Source of the DNA: Neckera pumila
Lineage: Eukaryota; Streptophyta; Bryopsida; Hypnales; Neckeraceae
Reading direction: 5' to 3'
Assembly: GCA_963969595.1 (NCBI GenBank)
Contig: OZ018408.1
Coordinates: forward strand, 35,588,108-35,652,107
Length of the DNA: 64,000 nucleotides
In this document: positions 13,650-27,400 of the stretch, piece by piece
How positions within the stretch are numbered: the stretch's first letter is position 1
How the letters are laid out: every line of letters starts with the position of its first letter
Program-made: the position numbers and the translations under genes
Notes under the pieces: model-generated
What the model saw: only the letters and a program-made list of their open reading frames with translations
Databases searched by the model: none
What the model was told of the DNA's origin: nothing

Positions 13650-13846
13650 ACTTTTCAAACATTACAATCTTTCAATCTGAGTAGTCTAAATTTCTAAAAA
13701 AAAAATTCACACATTCCCACAATAGTCTAGTACATATTTGAATTTTGAAGAAAACCCTTTTTTTCATTTTTTCCTCACTACCCTAAAAGTGTCAATTTTT
13801 TACTTTCTGCCCAAAATGTGCCTTGGTCTATTGGGGGTTAGAATTA
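13650..13846. mobile_element. Truncated copy of the CCCCTAAAGG family (one end only)
   Basis: The right side ends GTGCCTTGGTCTATTGGGGGTTAG, a damaged CTTTAGGGGTTAA end, preceded by CTTTCTGCCCAAAATG as in other copies. No matching left end was found. Confidence 0.55.
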
Positions 13847-13948
13847 CTCCCTACAAACTATTCACTTAAATTCTTTAGCAAGGGTTGAACACCTCCTATT
13901 GCATATTTTACGCACTTTTTTTCCCTTAAAGTTTAATGCAATTTTTGT

Positions 13949-14830
13949 TTAACCCCTAAAGGCTCAAGGCCTTTTTTCTGCCAAAAAACACTCAAAACTG
14001 CCATTTTTATAGCAAAGAATAAGAAAATTTGAAAGTTTTTTTTTTGCACATCTAATTGTCAAATCTTACACCTAACTAGTATGAAAATGTGTGGAAAAAA
14101 TTTCAGAATTTTTGACTACAAAGATTGCAAGATATCTGCGTTTAAAGTGGACAAAAACAACTTTTCATCACATTGCAGGACTAGATTATTCGACTTTGAA
14201 CCTTCTTAACTTTAATTTTTTGCACTACAGAGTTTAGGAGAAAAAAAATTCAAAAACTTAATTTTCATACTTCAAAAAAATGTTAAGTAGAAGGATGTAC
14301 AAGATAGAAGGAAAATCTAAATTATTAATATCTCTAAAACAAAATGAAAATGCACTAATCCCAATAGTGTGTTTTTTTTAGCAAGAAAACTAAACCATGT
14401 GGATTGTTTTTTGAAAAGTTGTAAAAATGGCATTTAGAAATGAATCCTACAAATTAATTTTTCAAAAAGATGTTCTAGTTGCCCAAAAAACAAGATTGTC
14501 CATAACTTTCTCATAACAAATCCAAATGGAATGAATAAAAGCTTTTAAGTAGACAAAAATATAATCTATGAGAAAAGAAATTAAAAAAGAATTCCAATTT
14601 TTGATTTTTTTTTTGCTGCCCCTTCTCTCCCCTTCCAAGTTTCGAGCTATTTGGGGCATAACTTTTGTTCCCATGTACCATTTGAGAAAAAAAATTATAT
14701 TCCCATGAAGCTAATCAATTTTTCTATCTTCAAAAAAGTTTCAAAAAATCAAGACAAAATTTCAGCCCGTAGGTACCTACCCAATATTTTTATTTGTCCC
14801 CCGAAGGGACAATGGTCCTTTAGGGGTTAA
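13949..14830. mobile_element. TTAA-flanked non-autonomous TIR element, copy 6
   Basis: Ends are TTAA-CCCCTAAAGGCTC and GGTCCTTTAGGGG-TTAA, 882 bp. Opposite orientation to 3575-4497 and the same subgroup (GGCCTTTTTTCTGCC at the left, CCCGTAGGTACCTACCC at the right). Confidence 0.92.
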
Positions 14831-15857
14831 AAAGGAAAAATGAATGTAATGTTGCTGAAGATTTCAGGAATATCCTTTCCAATTAGTGATTTTTCAATTT
14901 CATAGAAGAAAAGACCATTTTCATGACGGCATGAGTTAGTTGCTAATATCCACAAAATAGATAAAACAGGATTTGTATACAATTGAATATAACTCTTGTA
15001 TTAATGCATCATGGCATAATAGGTGGGTGACTTACACCCAAAATTGCACTATGTCTAAGAGCATCACCAACGTTTTTTTGCTAGGAGTGACCGGCCCGGG
15101 CTTTGGTGTGGTTGTTATCATTTTCATCCTCCATCACGGTCATTGCTAGGGATGAAAAGAACTCGCTCTTGCTAAATATGGACCTTCAAATGTCAACCTG
15201 CTAGTCCCACTAGCTTATTGATTGAGTCTCAATTTGCTCAACTTTCTTGTCTTAACTTCATTAGTTCTCAATCATAGCCCCAATTCAGCCTCTACAGGTG
15301 AAGAATATTTACTTGCATAAGGTCAGAACCAGCTTGTCGAATGCACTTGGTGGACATGAGTGGGCAATGTTTGCAGTCCAAGGCACATTTTCACAAACGA
15401 AGCTTGGTGTGTGGGCTTTGCCACTCCACTCCTATAAAGAAACGCTGGTGATGCTCTAAACCTGCTATCATCACTTTGAACAACATCTCCAAAATCAATA
15501 TATACGTACGTGGAAGAAAGGATTTAGAACATCTACCAAAAAAAATTTGGACCCTTCATAACTTTTGCATCCAAATGTCATATAGTTTGGTGTGTCGGAA
15601 CCTCCTTTACTATAGGAGCAAGTCAATGACAAGGGAATCAATGAAAATTTGACCAATCTAATAATAATAACTAGGTACAATAGCAAAAAGTGGCAATTGG
15701 GGGGGACCACATTACAAATCACTAAGTTAGCAAATTCAACTACTTTGATTTGTTGTTATACTACAGCTTGAGGTGAGCTTCAACATATTTTCTGCCTTTT
15801 AGTCACTTTTAGATTATTTAAAGTTAGAAAGTTCAGTTTGAGAGTTCATTTTTTTAA
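14831..15857. other. Spacer around a Harbinger-like MITE
   Basis: Apart from the MITE, 15559-15600 carries an ATAACTTTTGCATCC..GTCATATAGTTTGG word like those inside the TTAA elements. No gene seen. Confidence 0.5.
15059..15456. mobile_element. PIF/Harbinger-like MITE with TAA duplication
   Basis: Inverted ends GAGCATCACCAACGTTT and AAACGCTGGTGATGCTC are flanked by TAA at 15056-15058 and 15457-15459. A 3-bp TAA/TTA duplication and GAGCATC ends are typical of Tourist-like MITEs. 398 bp, no ORF. Confidence 0.85.
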
Positions 15858-16785
15858 TTAACCCCTAAAGGACCAACATGTGTTTTTTGGCCGTATAGAA
15901 ATTTTGGGCAGGTACGTGTGACTAGAGATATCCATATTTGAAGCTGAAATTTTAATAGAAGGTGGGGACAAGGAATATCTTCATGTGTACCAAGTTTCAT
16001 GACATTTCAAAATATGAGGCAAAAGTTGTGACCTAATATGTTATTTTTTTTGTAACTGGGCAGTTTGGGCAGATAAAAAAAAATCATTCTTTTCGGAATT
16101 TTTTTTTTTGAAATTGGTTCTTTACATTTTTATATACTTAAAAGGCTTTCAGTCATTCCATTTCAATCAATGAGTCAAAAGTTATGAGGGTTTTTGGTTT
16201 GCAGGCAGTTATAAATTGTCTATTCTAAAAAAAACTTTAAAGTCGTTTATTTAACTCAATTTTCAATGTTCTTGGAAAAAAAAAATCTTAGGATGTAGAT
16301 TGATTATTACAACATTACAACCGTTGGAATTGGGATTTTTAAATTCCATAATTAAATTTTCAACAATTTAGTATTTTGAGTCATTTTCTACTTCTTTCTA
16401 CTTACTATTTTTTCCTGTATGTTGTACAATTCCAAATGATGTGAAATTTTTCAAGCATGTAGACAACTTGTTTAGGAAACTGAATTCAAAGAAGCACCAC
16501 CTTTATTGGCGTTTTTTCATTGAAAAGTGAGCTTGCAAAGTGCAGCTGCCCGGTTTTTTGCAGGATTGAAAAAATGGTTTTCAAGACTTTGAATGCTTTA
16601 TCTTATGATCCACACGGTGGAATTTTCTGAAATTTTTACCACATGTTTTCAAAATATCATACTACAAGATCCTACGGTTACATATGTCAAAAATTGTTTT
16701 TTTCCAAAAATTTGGTAGTTGTATTAGAAATGGCAGTTTTGGAGCGTTTTTGGTGATTACATAGTCATAAAACTTTAGGGATTAA
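15858..16785. mobile_element. TTAA-flanked non-autonomous TIR element, copy 7
   Basis: Ends are TTAA-CCCCTAAAGGACC and AAACTTTAGGGA-TTAA (last G of the end changed to A), 928 bp. Subgroup of 5508-6446, inverted. Confidence 0.9.
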
Positions 16786-17968
16786 TGAATTGTTAGTCAA
16801 ATACAAAATAGTTCTTTTGAACTTTTCAAATAATTTTAAAAGTTGAATGAGATTTTTTATTGTATTGGAAAGGGATAGTCATGCTTTGAAACAACTCATT
16901 ACTTTTCAGAGTGTCTTTACTTTGCTCTAAAAGTAAAGGAATGAACTTGGATTCCACATTATTTAGTAAACATGTCTTAGGATTAGTAGTAGAAGTATCT
17001 TTTCCAACATTTTGACTTTCTTCAAGATTCATTTTCCTTGTATTTGACAAAGTGGCTTATTAATTTTTAGAACCATTCAGCTTCATAACTTTTAGTTCTT
17101 TTTCACTAAAAGTGACCTTAAGTAGGCTATGATAGTGTATGGGACACTAATTTATCAAATGCACACTATTTTGTGAAATTATAAAATTAGTGTAGGCTAG
17201 AATACTTGTAATAGATCAAATTCATTAGAAAGAAAATTTTGTAGCAATACTAATTTTGAGATGACATTAAATTTGTACCTTCATTAATAGGATAACTAAT
17301 TGTGTTGATTCAATTGTGAAGGAAGGAGCTTGGTTATAGAATTAAAAAAGTATTTATGTTTTACATCTATTACAATAAATTGTTCGCGGTGGATACCCCC
17401 ATGCTATGAACTCAAATTGATAATAACATCATATATCCTTTCGTTCCTAAATATTGTTGTTCTTATTGAAGGATAAAAAAGATTGAATCCAAGTTTGCCC
17501 TTGAATCATGCATCATTGTATATGTAACTATTCTATGTCCAATAGCAACATAAAAGAAAGAAGACAACAATTTCATATTAAATAACTTTATGGTTGCAAT
17601 GGGATTGCAAATTGTGCAAAAATAAACTAATTTTGTTATCTTCAATCATAAAACCAAACCTTTGTGATATTTAATGATTAAAACAAAGATTGCTATTATG
17701 TGACCATAGGAGTGTAAGCCTTTGAGCCTAGAATACTACACACCTATGTCATAGGGAGATATATTATAGAGACCGTCTATGCTTATAGGATATATATGTT
17801 ACAAATACCCATATTATAGGCGTTTTATGACACATATACCTTGTATAATGTGTGGTATCTATATTATAGATACCTATATTATAGGCTCAATGCTTACAAG
17901 CTTGCATTCTTGAGCTCACATACTAGTACCATTGTCCTAGATTCCTATTTTCAACAACATATTACTTC
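16786..17968. other. AT-rich spacer
   Basis: Holds the small foldback at 17713-17899. No gene seen. Confidence 0.5.
17713..17899. mobile_element. Small AT-rich foldback or MITE
   Basis: TGTAAGCCTTTGAGCCTA at the left faces TAGGCTCAATGCTTACA at the right, about 17-18 bp inverted ends with two mismatches. The roughly 150-bp interior is a degenerate run of TATTATAG/CTATAATA words. No clear target duplication. Confidence 0.6.
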
Positions 17969-18899
17969 TTAACTCCTAAAGGACCAACATGCATTTTTTG
18001 GCATTATAGAAATTTTGGGTAGGTACCTGTAACTAGAGGTTTAAATATTCTGGGCTGAAATTTTAATAGAACTTGGGGACGAGGAATATCTTTCATGTGC
18101 ATGAAATTTCATGACATTTGGAAATACAAGTAAAAAGTTATGGCCTAATATGTTATTTTTTTTATTGGGCGGGCAATTTGGGCAAATCTGAAAAAAATAA
18201 TTTTTTCAGAAATAAAAACTTGAAGCTGGTTTTCTACAATTATATATATGTGGAAAGGTTTGAATCATTCCATTCCAATCATTGAGTCAAAAATTATGAG
18301 GCTTTTTAGTTTGCGGGCATTTATAGATTATCTACTATAAAAAAAAACTTTGTAATTGTTTATTTGATTCAATTTTCAATATTTTTAGAAAAAAATAAAA
18401 TCCTAGGATGTAGATTGATTATTACAACATTTCAACCGTTGGGATTGGCACTTTTTTAATTCATAAATAAATTCTTAACAATTTAGTCTTTCAAATCATT
18501 ATCTACTTCTTTCTACTTACTATTTTTTTCCTATATGTTGTACAATTCCAAATGATGCGAAAAATTTCAAGCATATTGCCAACTTATATAGGAAATGAAT
18601 TCAAAGAAACACCACCATTTTGGACATTTTTCCATTGAAAAATGAGCTTGTGAAGTGCAGCTGCCCGATTTTTTGCAGGATTGAAAAAATGGTTTTGGAG
18701 AATTTGAATGCTTATATCTTTTGACCTTCACAGTGGAATTTTCTGAAACTTTTACCACATGTTGTTAATACATCATACTACAAAATCCTATGGTTACATG
18801 TGTCAAAAAAAAAATTTCCAAAAATTTGGTAGTTGTATTAGAAATGGCAGTTTAGGAGCATTTTTGTTGATTACATAGTCACGGAACTTTAGGGGTTAA
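17969..18899. mobile_element. TTAA-flanked non-autonomous TIR element, copy 8
   Basis: Ends are TTAA-CTCCTAAAGGACC and GGAACTTTAGGGG-TTAA, 931 bp. Close sister of 15858-16785 in the same orientation. Confidence 0.92.
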
Positions 18900-19393
18900 G
18901 CCTTGTGCAATAGAGCCATAGTATAGTTCTTTTTCAAAGGATGTAGCAAATGGCATTTTTTATTTTTGTCTTATTTTAAATGTGACATAAGATATTGATA
19001 AAAACAAGTGTGAAGAAAAGCTATGCTTTGATAGTAAAAATAGATTTTAACTTGCGCCAAAATTTTCTTTGAAAAAAAAGAGTGATTAAAAATATAAATT
19101 CCAAAGAAAATAAAAGACATTTTATATATAGATATTCTCTTTTGAGGTTGATTCACATTAATCCTATATAATTGAGAGACTTAAATTAGAAATTACAAAG
19201 AAGTAAAAGGTATATTTGTAATTAAAGAAAGTCTTCATCTATTTTTGCTCTTGATTGTTCAATTAAAAACTATTATTAAGTTAATGGTTTTAGAATCCAA
19301 AGGATTACATAGTTGTGAAATTAAATTCTAATTTTAAGAAATTTAGGTATTTTTATAGTTCAACCCATATTCTATCAAACATCTCATACCTTT
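18900..19393. other. AT-rich spacer between two TTAA elements
   Basis: Very AT-rich with a few short frames and no recognisable element. Confidence 0.5.
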
Positions 19394-20635
19394 TTAATCC
19401 CTAAAGGACCAAGGCCCTTTTTCTGCCAAAAAACACTCAAAACTGCCATTTCTATAGCAAAAAGTAAAACAAATTGAAAAATGTTTTTTTTTCACATCTA
19501 ACCATAGTATCCTACACCTAACTAGTATGAGAGTGTATGGAAAAAATTTCAGAATTTTTGATCGCACAGATTGCAAGATATCTGCGTTTGAAGTGAAAAA
19601 AACAAGTTTTTCAGCACATTGCGGGACTAGATTTTTTGACTTTGAACATTTTTAACTTAAAATTTTTGCATTATAGAGTTTTGAGCTTTAAATGTTTATT
19701 GTGGAGAATTGAATTGAGAGTCTAGGGAAAAAAATAAATCCAAAAAAACTTAATTTTCATTCTTTAAAAAATCGTTAAGTAGAAGTAGATACGAGATAGA
19801 AGAAAAATCTAAAATATTAATATCTTTTATATGGAATTAAAAAACACTAATCCCAATGGTGAGATTGTTCTAGAAAGTAATATAAACCATGGATAAAAAA
19901 AAAACTGAAAAATTTGAAAAATTGCATTCAGAAATGCATCCTAGAAGTTATTTTTCTCAAGAAGATGCTCTAATTGCCCAAAAAACAAGAATGTCCATAA
20001 CTTTCTCATAACAAATCTATACCTTAAATTTGGCTGGCTGGCTGGCTGTTTGTTTGTTTGTTTGTTTTGTTTATTACGTTGAGATCTCCCAGACCGTGCA
20101 TCCTATGGCCACGTGCTTGGTACCATTGGAAAGGGCTCGGCGAGGAGGGGTGCACGGGCTTGGTTTCGTGGCGTTTGGAGCGGTGGTGCAAAAGTTATTG
20201 AATTTCAAAGTATTTATTGATTAAAAAATTAGAAAATTACTTTTACTTTGATTTTGGTGGCGTTCTTGCTACCGAGAGTGGAACTAGAAGTGGATGAAAA
20301 TTGGGCCAACGGCACAGGGCCACACTAGTCCAAATGAAATGAATCAAAGCTTTCCAAATAGACAAAAATATAATCTATGAGAAAAAAATATTAAAAAAAA
20401 ATTCAAATTTTTGTCCATTTTTTTTTGCTGCCCATCGTCCCCTACTTTGAGCTTATTTGGTCATAACTCTTTTTCCCGGGCACCGATTGTGAAAAAAATT
20501 ATATTTCCACAAAGCTTATTAGTTTTTCTATCTTCAAAAAAAGTTTCAAAAAATCAAGAGAAAATTTCAGCCCGTAGGTACCTGCCCGAAAATGCATTTG
20601 TCCCCTAAAGGGACAAACGGTCTTTTAGGGGTTAA
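19394..20635. mobile_element. TTAA-flanked TIR element, copy 9, with a 313-bp insertion
   Basis: Ends are TTAA-TCCCTAAAGGACC and GGTCTTTTAGGGG-TTAA. Interior matches 13949-14830 except for foreign sequence at 20018-20330; without it the copy is about 929 bp. Confidence 0.9.
20018..20330. repeat. Insertion of unknown type with (GGCT)4(GTTT)n
   Basis: The host reads ACAAATC before and CAAATG after, which is contiguous in the copy at 13949-14830, so the extra 313 bp inserted here. Only a TC is repeated at the joints. Contains (GGCT)4 at 20032-20047 followed by a GTTT run, and a GC-richer part (about 20085-20185) unlike the host. No inverted ends recognised. Confidence 0.75.
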
Positions 20636-23600
20636 ATCACCTACACCAAAAATCTGACCATATTGAAAATCAGCCAACTACTTGGGATTCAATAAATGAA
20701 GAAGAACACCAACAAAGGCGAGTAGGCAAAAGGGAAACAACAATTCGGAGTTTGTGGTTGGTTTCTTCTTTGTGGTTCATTTCAATTGTGTAAACTAGTG
20801 TCAAAGTGGATTTCTTTTCATTCTTGACATGTTTCATGAATTATGATCACTTGACAATTACAATACTAGAATATCCTATCTTTGATTTGAATTTTGGAAA
20901 GTTTCTAGTCTTTTTCCATAATGTTATAACATTGTGTTTTACTTCATTAACATTAGTCAAACAAAAAATAATTATTCTTCATATCCTTGGTGATACAAAG
21001 TACCCTTATTGAGATGGTTTCAAGTGTAATTATTTGATCTAATTTAATTATAACTAAGTTGCTAGTTCATTTTGAACTCTTGTGTGGCTAGCCACACCCT
21101 TAGAAGATATGCTCTAACATCGACTACCATATAACTAATCACTTAAACTTTTCAACTATATGTGGTGTTATTATTTTTGGTCCAAATTTTTTTATGAAAG
21201 GAAATAGGTTTATAAGAGAATGCCTAAAAATTAGGCTTTGAAATGCTTTTCTCTAGTCAAATACAAATTTTTGAACACAAAAATATTGTAAATCCCTAAA
21301 TGAATATATAGACTTCCCAAAATTCAGAATAACATGGACTCAATTGCAATTAGCCTAGTAGCTATCCAAATTAAATCAATTACTAATATACATGCTGCCA
21401 TTTTCAATGTGACACTTGGCAATCACATCTTGCTACTCACAAAATTTCAAGCCATGAAACCTAAATCATTTTTTGGTATCCTATAGATTGTTGATGGGAT
21501 TTTGATTGGTAATAGGTGCCTCAATGTTATTTCACAAAAGAACTAACAATTACTCAAAGCATCTCCAATGCCAAGACAAGAATAGGGACAATATCTAGAT
21601 TCTGAAGTAGAGAGAGGCAAACTTCATTTTGTATTGCAACTTTTAAAAAAAATTGATCGAATGCATAGCTAGCAATCCAATTCAAATGAGCTTTTTTGCA
21701 TTATAGAAAGAAGAAAAGGAAGGATTTTACATTAAGAAAAAACCTTTCATGTCCAAAAGGGGAGTTGCAGTTTAATATTGGCACACATAAGAAAGCTTGA
21801 AAAGGTACGACAATTATAACTTTTCCTATTGCAAGCCAAGTTAATGTTTTTTCCAAATTGTTGGGCCAGGGATGGAAAATAGTGGGTCTTGGAATAAAAA
21901 GAGACCAATGTTGGTTGCATTGGGATGTTTTTTTTTGTTGCCCCTTCATCAGCGATCATAGGTTTATGGCTTTTAGCCAAATGTTCATTTTTCGAAGATT
22001 TTTTTGAATTTTGCACTGAGGATATAAAACAATTAAGTAGAAACCAAGCAAAATTTAGCTTGGGATTATTGCCCCTCATCATACCATTGGCGTGTTGGTT
22101 TTGGTTGGATTAAAATTACTCTTACAAAGAATTAGTTGATTTTTCCAAATAGCACACTCAAAGTCAAAATCACAATCAATTTTGACAAGTGTTTTCCAAA
22201 AAAATCCATAACATTTAGTAGCATGCACTGCCACTGCCTTGACTCTACAATAGATGGTGTAGAATATTGCACACCCAACAACACTCCATCCATAGCTAAG
22301 AAGACTATTGGAGGCACAATGCCATGAGTAGGGTGCATGATTGAAAGAAGGCAATGGATATAAAGGCTACTAAATTTTATGTCTACACCAAATGAAAATG
22401 TAAGAAATAACCAAATAATAAAATTAATTGTAAAGTATGTGAAATGCGGAACTAGGAGTCTAAGTTTGTGTTTTTGGAAAAAACACAGATGAAACTCCTT
22501 GGAGCTCCCAAACTCAAGTTTTACTAATAGAATTTGGTGTTGTGTCTCTTTTGTACTATTCTTAGTTAAACCTTCCTATGACAAACTGGAGTCTTACTAA
22601 TAGAATTTGGTGTTGTGTCTCTTTTGTACTATTATGACACCCGTTTAGAAATACAAACCAACTTTACGATTAACTCTAATATTAGAAAATAATTCACAAA
22701 TAGTAAAGAATGCTATATTTATACCAAATGAAAATGTAAGAAATAACCAAATAATATCAGAAAACAAATCACTTCTAGTAGTATTAAAGAACTATAGACA
22801 TTGGCAGGGCAGTAAGAAATTCTTCATACTATAAATTTCTGACCACAGGGCCAGCATCAAAATTCCCTATACATCAAGGCTTTTTTTTTCACTGTAGAAG
22901 CTGTGTTCTGGCAGCACTTGATAGCATAAAATTTGGAGGGACGTGAATGCATTTGCTGCTTTCTGTCAGAACTGGCGAAATTTCGCCAAAACCAAAAGCC
23001 CTGCTATACATATATACAAAACACTAAATTCAAAACCCATACCGGGCAGCATTAATTTCTTCCCCTAATGAGGTACCGAATTTCAAACCACCACGGGCAG
23101 CATCGATTTTTTTTTCTCGTAACGAAATTCGAGAATTAGGGCTCCCTCATACGGTGCGTATTCTATAGTACAAGATACATATAGAATTCAAAAATCTATA
23201 TGGCGTAGGAAACTACGAGTCTCCGACACCCGGGACTCCAACGCATGGATTTCTGCAGCTCCTTCGTGCGGCGGCCGCGACATGTGACGTGACCAATCCG
23301 TCCGAGATTCATTCCCAAAATCTCAGTCGCAGTTCAACAACGGTGGGCCACTAATCAATTGCGACCCGAACCCACAATTGCGACTACCCCAAATCCCAAA
23401 TCGCAGCGTGCCATGCGCCCCTTGACGCCGGACGCCGCCTGCTGCAGCGCAGCCAGGGCAGCACCTGCAGTTAACTTACCGATGCGTTTGCCCGGTTGCA
23501 CCCCCCCGCCAAGCAAACAGTTAAACCACCCAGCAGTTCCCTCCCGCGTCTGCTTCCTCGTACTTGCGCGTGGGCATGGCGCGATTTAGCGAAGATTAGC

Positions 23601-24408
23601 ACTAGCTTGCATGGGAACCTCGTGACGGATTCCGCCTCGCAGGCAGGCAGGGTCGCAACTGAGGCGGGCCTCGGCCGTGCCCGGCTCTGCCCGAGACAGC
23701 CGAATTGAACGCACCGGCCACAATTGTCGCCGTGGGAGTTGAATTTGCTTCAATTGACTCCTTGTTTTCTTTCCGGGGCGACGTAGTTAATTTCGTTTTG
23801 ACGATGGAGCATTATGCAAGCCGATTGCTCTACAGTGGGGAGTCGGGATCGGAGTCAACAATGTGGTCGTTTCTCACGCGCTTTAATTAATTTCTTCGCG
23901 ATGTGAATGAGCTTTGTTGTTGCGGGACTGCATTCGAAGTTGCGTGCGATTTGAATTGGTGGTGTACAGTACTTATTTGAGCCAGAGCTACTTGGGTTAG
24001 TTTCTTGCTGTGACAATCGACGTTTTTGGGTGGCAGGCTGTATAAGGAGGTTGGTAGGGAACCGTTTAATTTGTTCTTATGATCGAGCGAATCGGTTCGT
24101 GTTCCTTTGCATCAGTCCGGTGCAGACAGGGCTATCCACCTTCAAAATTGCAAGCGCATTCCGAGATTTCGAGGAAGCCAGGATCGGAGTTCACGAAGAC
24201 AATCCTTCACAAGCAGTCAACAAGCAGTCAACAAGCAGCTTCTCCCTGTTCGACTCGTGGTGCAATCGGGGTTCATTTGGGATACAAACATCCGGTTGGG
24301 GTGAATTTCTCCGCCGAATTTTTGAAGGGCTAAAGGTGTGAGGATTTCGGGAATTAGAAGCCTGGACTTCAAATTTTGGACGGATTGAGAGTTTTTATTT
24401 GGTTCACG
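20636..24408. other. Spacer grading into the GT8 gene promoter and leader
   Basis: 20636-23200 is AT-rich with local duplications and no gene; the 111-codon minus-strand frame at 21747-22082 has no domain. From about 23220 the GC content rises, ending in the 5' flank of the GT8 gene. GTATAAGG near 24038 could be a TATA box. CAGTCAACAAG repeats near 24212-24236. Confidence 0.5.
22387..22756 (+). repeat. Local direct duplications
   Basis: A 34-bp word (ACCAAATGAAAATGTAAGAA..) occurs at 22387-22420 and 22723-22756. Between them a 40-bp word (TTACTAATAGAATTTGGTGT..) occurs at 22521-22560 and 22594-22633. Copies look identical, so the duplications are recent. Confidence 0.9.
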
Positions 24409-27400
24409 ATGAGGAGAGCTATGGCAGTGGCGCTTCTGGGGCTGTTTTTCGTATTGGCAAGCACACCGGTATCCCAGGCTGCGCACGCGCCGTTGAAAGG
24501 GACGCGGAAGACGAATGCTTATGCGACAATGTTGTACATGGGCACGCCTCGCGATTACGAGTTCTACGTCGCCGCGCGCGTGATGTTGGGGACACTGATG
24601 CGCTTTCAAGTGGACGCGGATCTCGTCGTCATCGCCTCGACAAGCGTGCCCCAGCATTGGCAGAAAACTTTGTACGTCGTCACTCCCACAAATGAATGCT
24701 CCCACATAATTGAATGTTCTCCTGAATACTGTTCCGGAATATAGATTTGAGCGTGGATCATGTTGAGTTTCTCAGAAGTGCACGAGGCCTGGGCACTCTC
24801 TCCTTGCCGTGTTATTGCATTCCTCCTAAACTTGCAACCTTCAATGTTAGAGCTAATGTGCTTCTTATATGGTAATTCAGGATATTCCAGCATAGGGTAG
24901 TGGCACCTTAAATCGTCAGTATATGAAGCTCTTCAGTGTCTACCACATCGTCGTGAAGATTTCTGTTCAACCAGCTTAGAAAATTGTAGTGAAAGATGTT
25001 TCAAATAGCGAATAGGAATTGTTCTCGTCACTGTTCCGGAATTTGAATTTTATTCGCTTTGAGTGTGGAATTTCTCAGAAGTGCTCAAAGATGTTGCACT
25101 GTTTCCTTGCCGTGTTGTCGCATTCCACCTATACAACCTTCAATACCGTAGTACATCCAATGTGCGGTTTACATGGTAATTCAGGTAACATGGTGATTAA
25201 GGAAAGAGGGGGTTGATCGGTGACTATCAACCCGTTTTTGGTGCAAAACCTCCTGATAAGAGTTCACTTCTAGCGATTTGGTGACTGATACACTTTCACC
25301 TGAAATTAATTTTGCAGAAATGACGAAGGTGCAAGGGTCGTGGTGGTGGATGATATCCAGAATCCTTACCGAAATCAGCATGACTTTGATTTGCGCTTCA
25401 TGTTCACATTGAACAAAATCTACGCTTGGACACTGACAGAGTATCAGCGCGTGGTCATGCTTGATGCTGACAATTTGTTTCTACGGGCACCTGACGAGCT
25501 CTTCCAGTGCGGCCAATTTTGTGCGGTGTTCATTAATCCGTGCATTTTTCACACGGGTCTCTTTGTTTTACAGGCAAGATTTATTAATTACTTCCTCACT
25601 CTCACTCTTTCGTTATTCGTGATATCTGACGCTTGTTGTGGCGTTCGTGTATGAGACCAATTCGTGTATATTGGTGTCACAGTCCTTCGTTTTGCACCGT
25701 TTATGGTAGATGATACTAATTGCGTCCAACTTTAAGCATATAAACCAATATGTACGAGATTCACTGGGAGACCGCTGTATGGCTCTGGAGAGACTAATTT
25801 GGGTACAAGAGCCAAACTCTCTGTTGGACTAAAGTTGTATCGATATGTATGAATTCCTTATGCAATATCGAAGCGGGAGGTTCGTAGATCACTGTGACAG
25901 TAGCTAGACAACCTCATTTCCATTCAAAGAGGAGTGGCCATAGACATTTAGGCAAGTCGTGCTTACACCATTTCTAAAGAGGGGTCGTTGTTGTTGGTCA
26001 TCAGAAAGAGATGCGATTAGATGTTCCCAACGGTTTTAGTATTCTCTGCCGTAATTTAACGTAATCTAACGTTTTAATATTATTGCCACAATCTGCAGCC
26101 ATCAAACGAGACTTTCAATGATATGATGCGTGACATCAGTTTGGGAAAGGAGAACAGCGATGGCGCTGATCAAGGCTTCTTGGTGAATCACTTCTCTGAC
26201 CTTCTTGATCGACCACTGTTTCATCCTCCTCAAGATGGTTCAAGACTGAATGGGCTGTTCCGACTCCCCCTTGGATATCAAATGGATGCTTCATTCTTTT
26301 GTAAGTTTTTGCGAATTTTGAAATTATAGGAAATTACACTGTTTAGTGTCACGGCAGGATTTGTGTGGCACGTGTTGGTGTCTAAATGTTGAGAGAGGGA
26401 GTCCTGTTTCATAATTGAAGGTGAAATTGAGAATGCTACTGGCAGATCTGATTGGCTAACAAGACAAGATTTCATTTGCAGATTTGAAATTGAAATGGCG
26501 CATTCCTTGTGGCCCAAACAGCGTTATCACATTTCCCAGTGTTCCCATGTTGAAGCCGTGGTACTGGTGGTCTTGGCCAACTCTGCCTTTGGGACTTTCG
26601 TGGCATGAAAAGCGCGTGGCAACCATAGGGTGAGTACAAGCTTCTTCTCAAGAGAGTTTGCTGTTCTGTTTTCCTTCCAAGGTACAGGATACGATTTTTA
26701 AGCTCCGGAGAGATCCTTGGGCACAAGTTCCAAACCCTCCTGAGATCATATTTTTATCACTATGTACGAGTTTCTTATGCAATCACCCAAACTTGGAGGT
26801 TGCTGATCACTATTGAAGGGATAGTAAACAACCCCATTTCTACTCAAAGAGCAGTACACATTTAGTCAAATCATGCTTACACCAACTTGCTAATTAAACG
26901 CCAACCAAGTGTATAGGAAGAGACGAGTCTCTACTGACGAACAGGAGTCTGTCAATAGGAGACAGGATCACCTCTCAATTGCAAACAGTTTTAGTAACCT
27001 CTTCTTTCTCACATCCTTTAATTACCTAGCTAAACAAATTAGCAATCAATACGTCTGCAGAGTTAAGAAAACTCCGATCATCGATTAAACAAAGTCAAAA
27101 CGATGTCGAAAACTCTTGAAGCGAAATTAGAGATTGTGGGACATATAGAATCAGGAACCTCCGCTGCAAGATGTCTCTACAAGATACTCCTTGAATCGAA
27201 GACATCTAGGGTTGCCTGCGTATTCTGCAGGGGGCTTTACTACATTCTCGATTCTACATTCTACCCGAGATTTGTAAGCTTGCAAAACTCAGGTGTTTTT
27301 CCTGAGACATACGAAAGGCCAAGCATGAAGTGCACTGACCTTGTGTTGGAATATGCACTGGACGTCAATTCCGTTAAATGGGCGGTATTCAATGCGCCAT

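Larger units (their letters stand above)
11380..13948. other. AT-rich spacer with repeat fragments
   Basis: Holds the second-family fragment at 13020-13180 and the truncated CCCCTAAAGG copy ending 13846. No gene seen. Confidence 0.5.

Noticed and set aside
21747..22082. 111-codon minus-strand frame
   Set aside because: No recognisable domain, lies in repeat-like DNA, no supporting exon structure.
24217..24705. 162-codon minus-strand frame
   Set aside because: Antisense to exon 1 of the GT8 gene; no domain, and the plus strand has clear family motifs.
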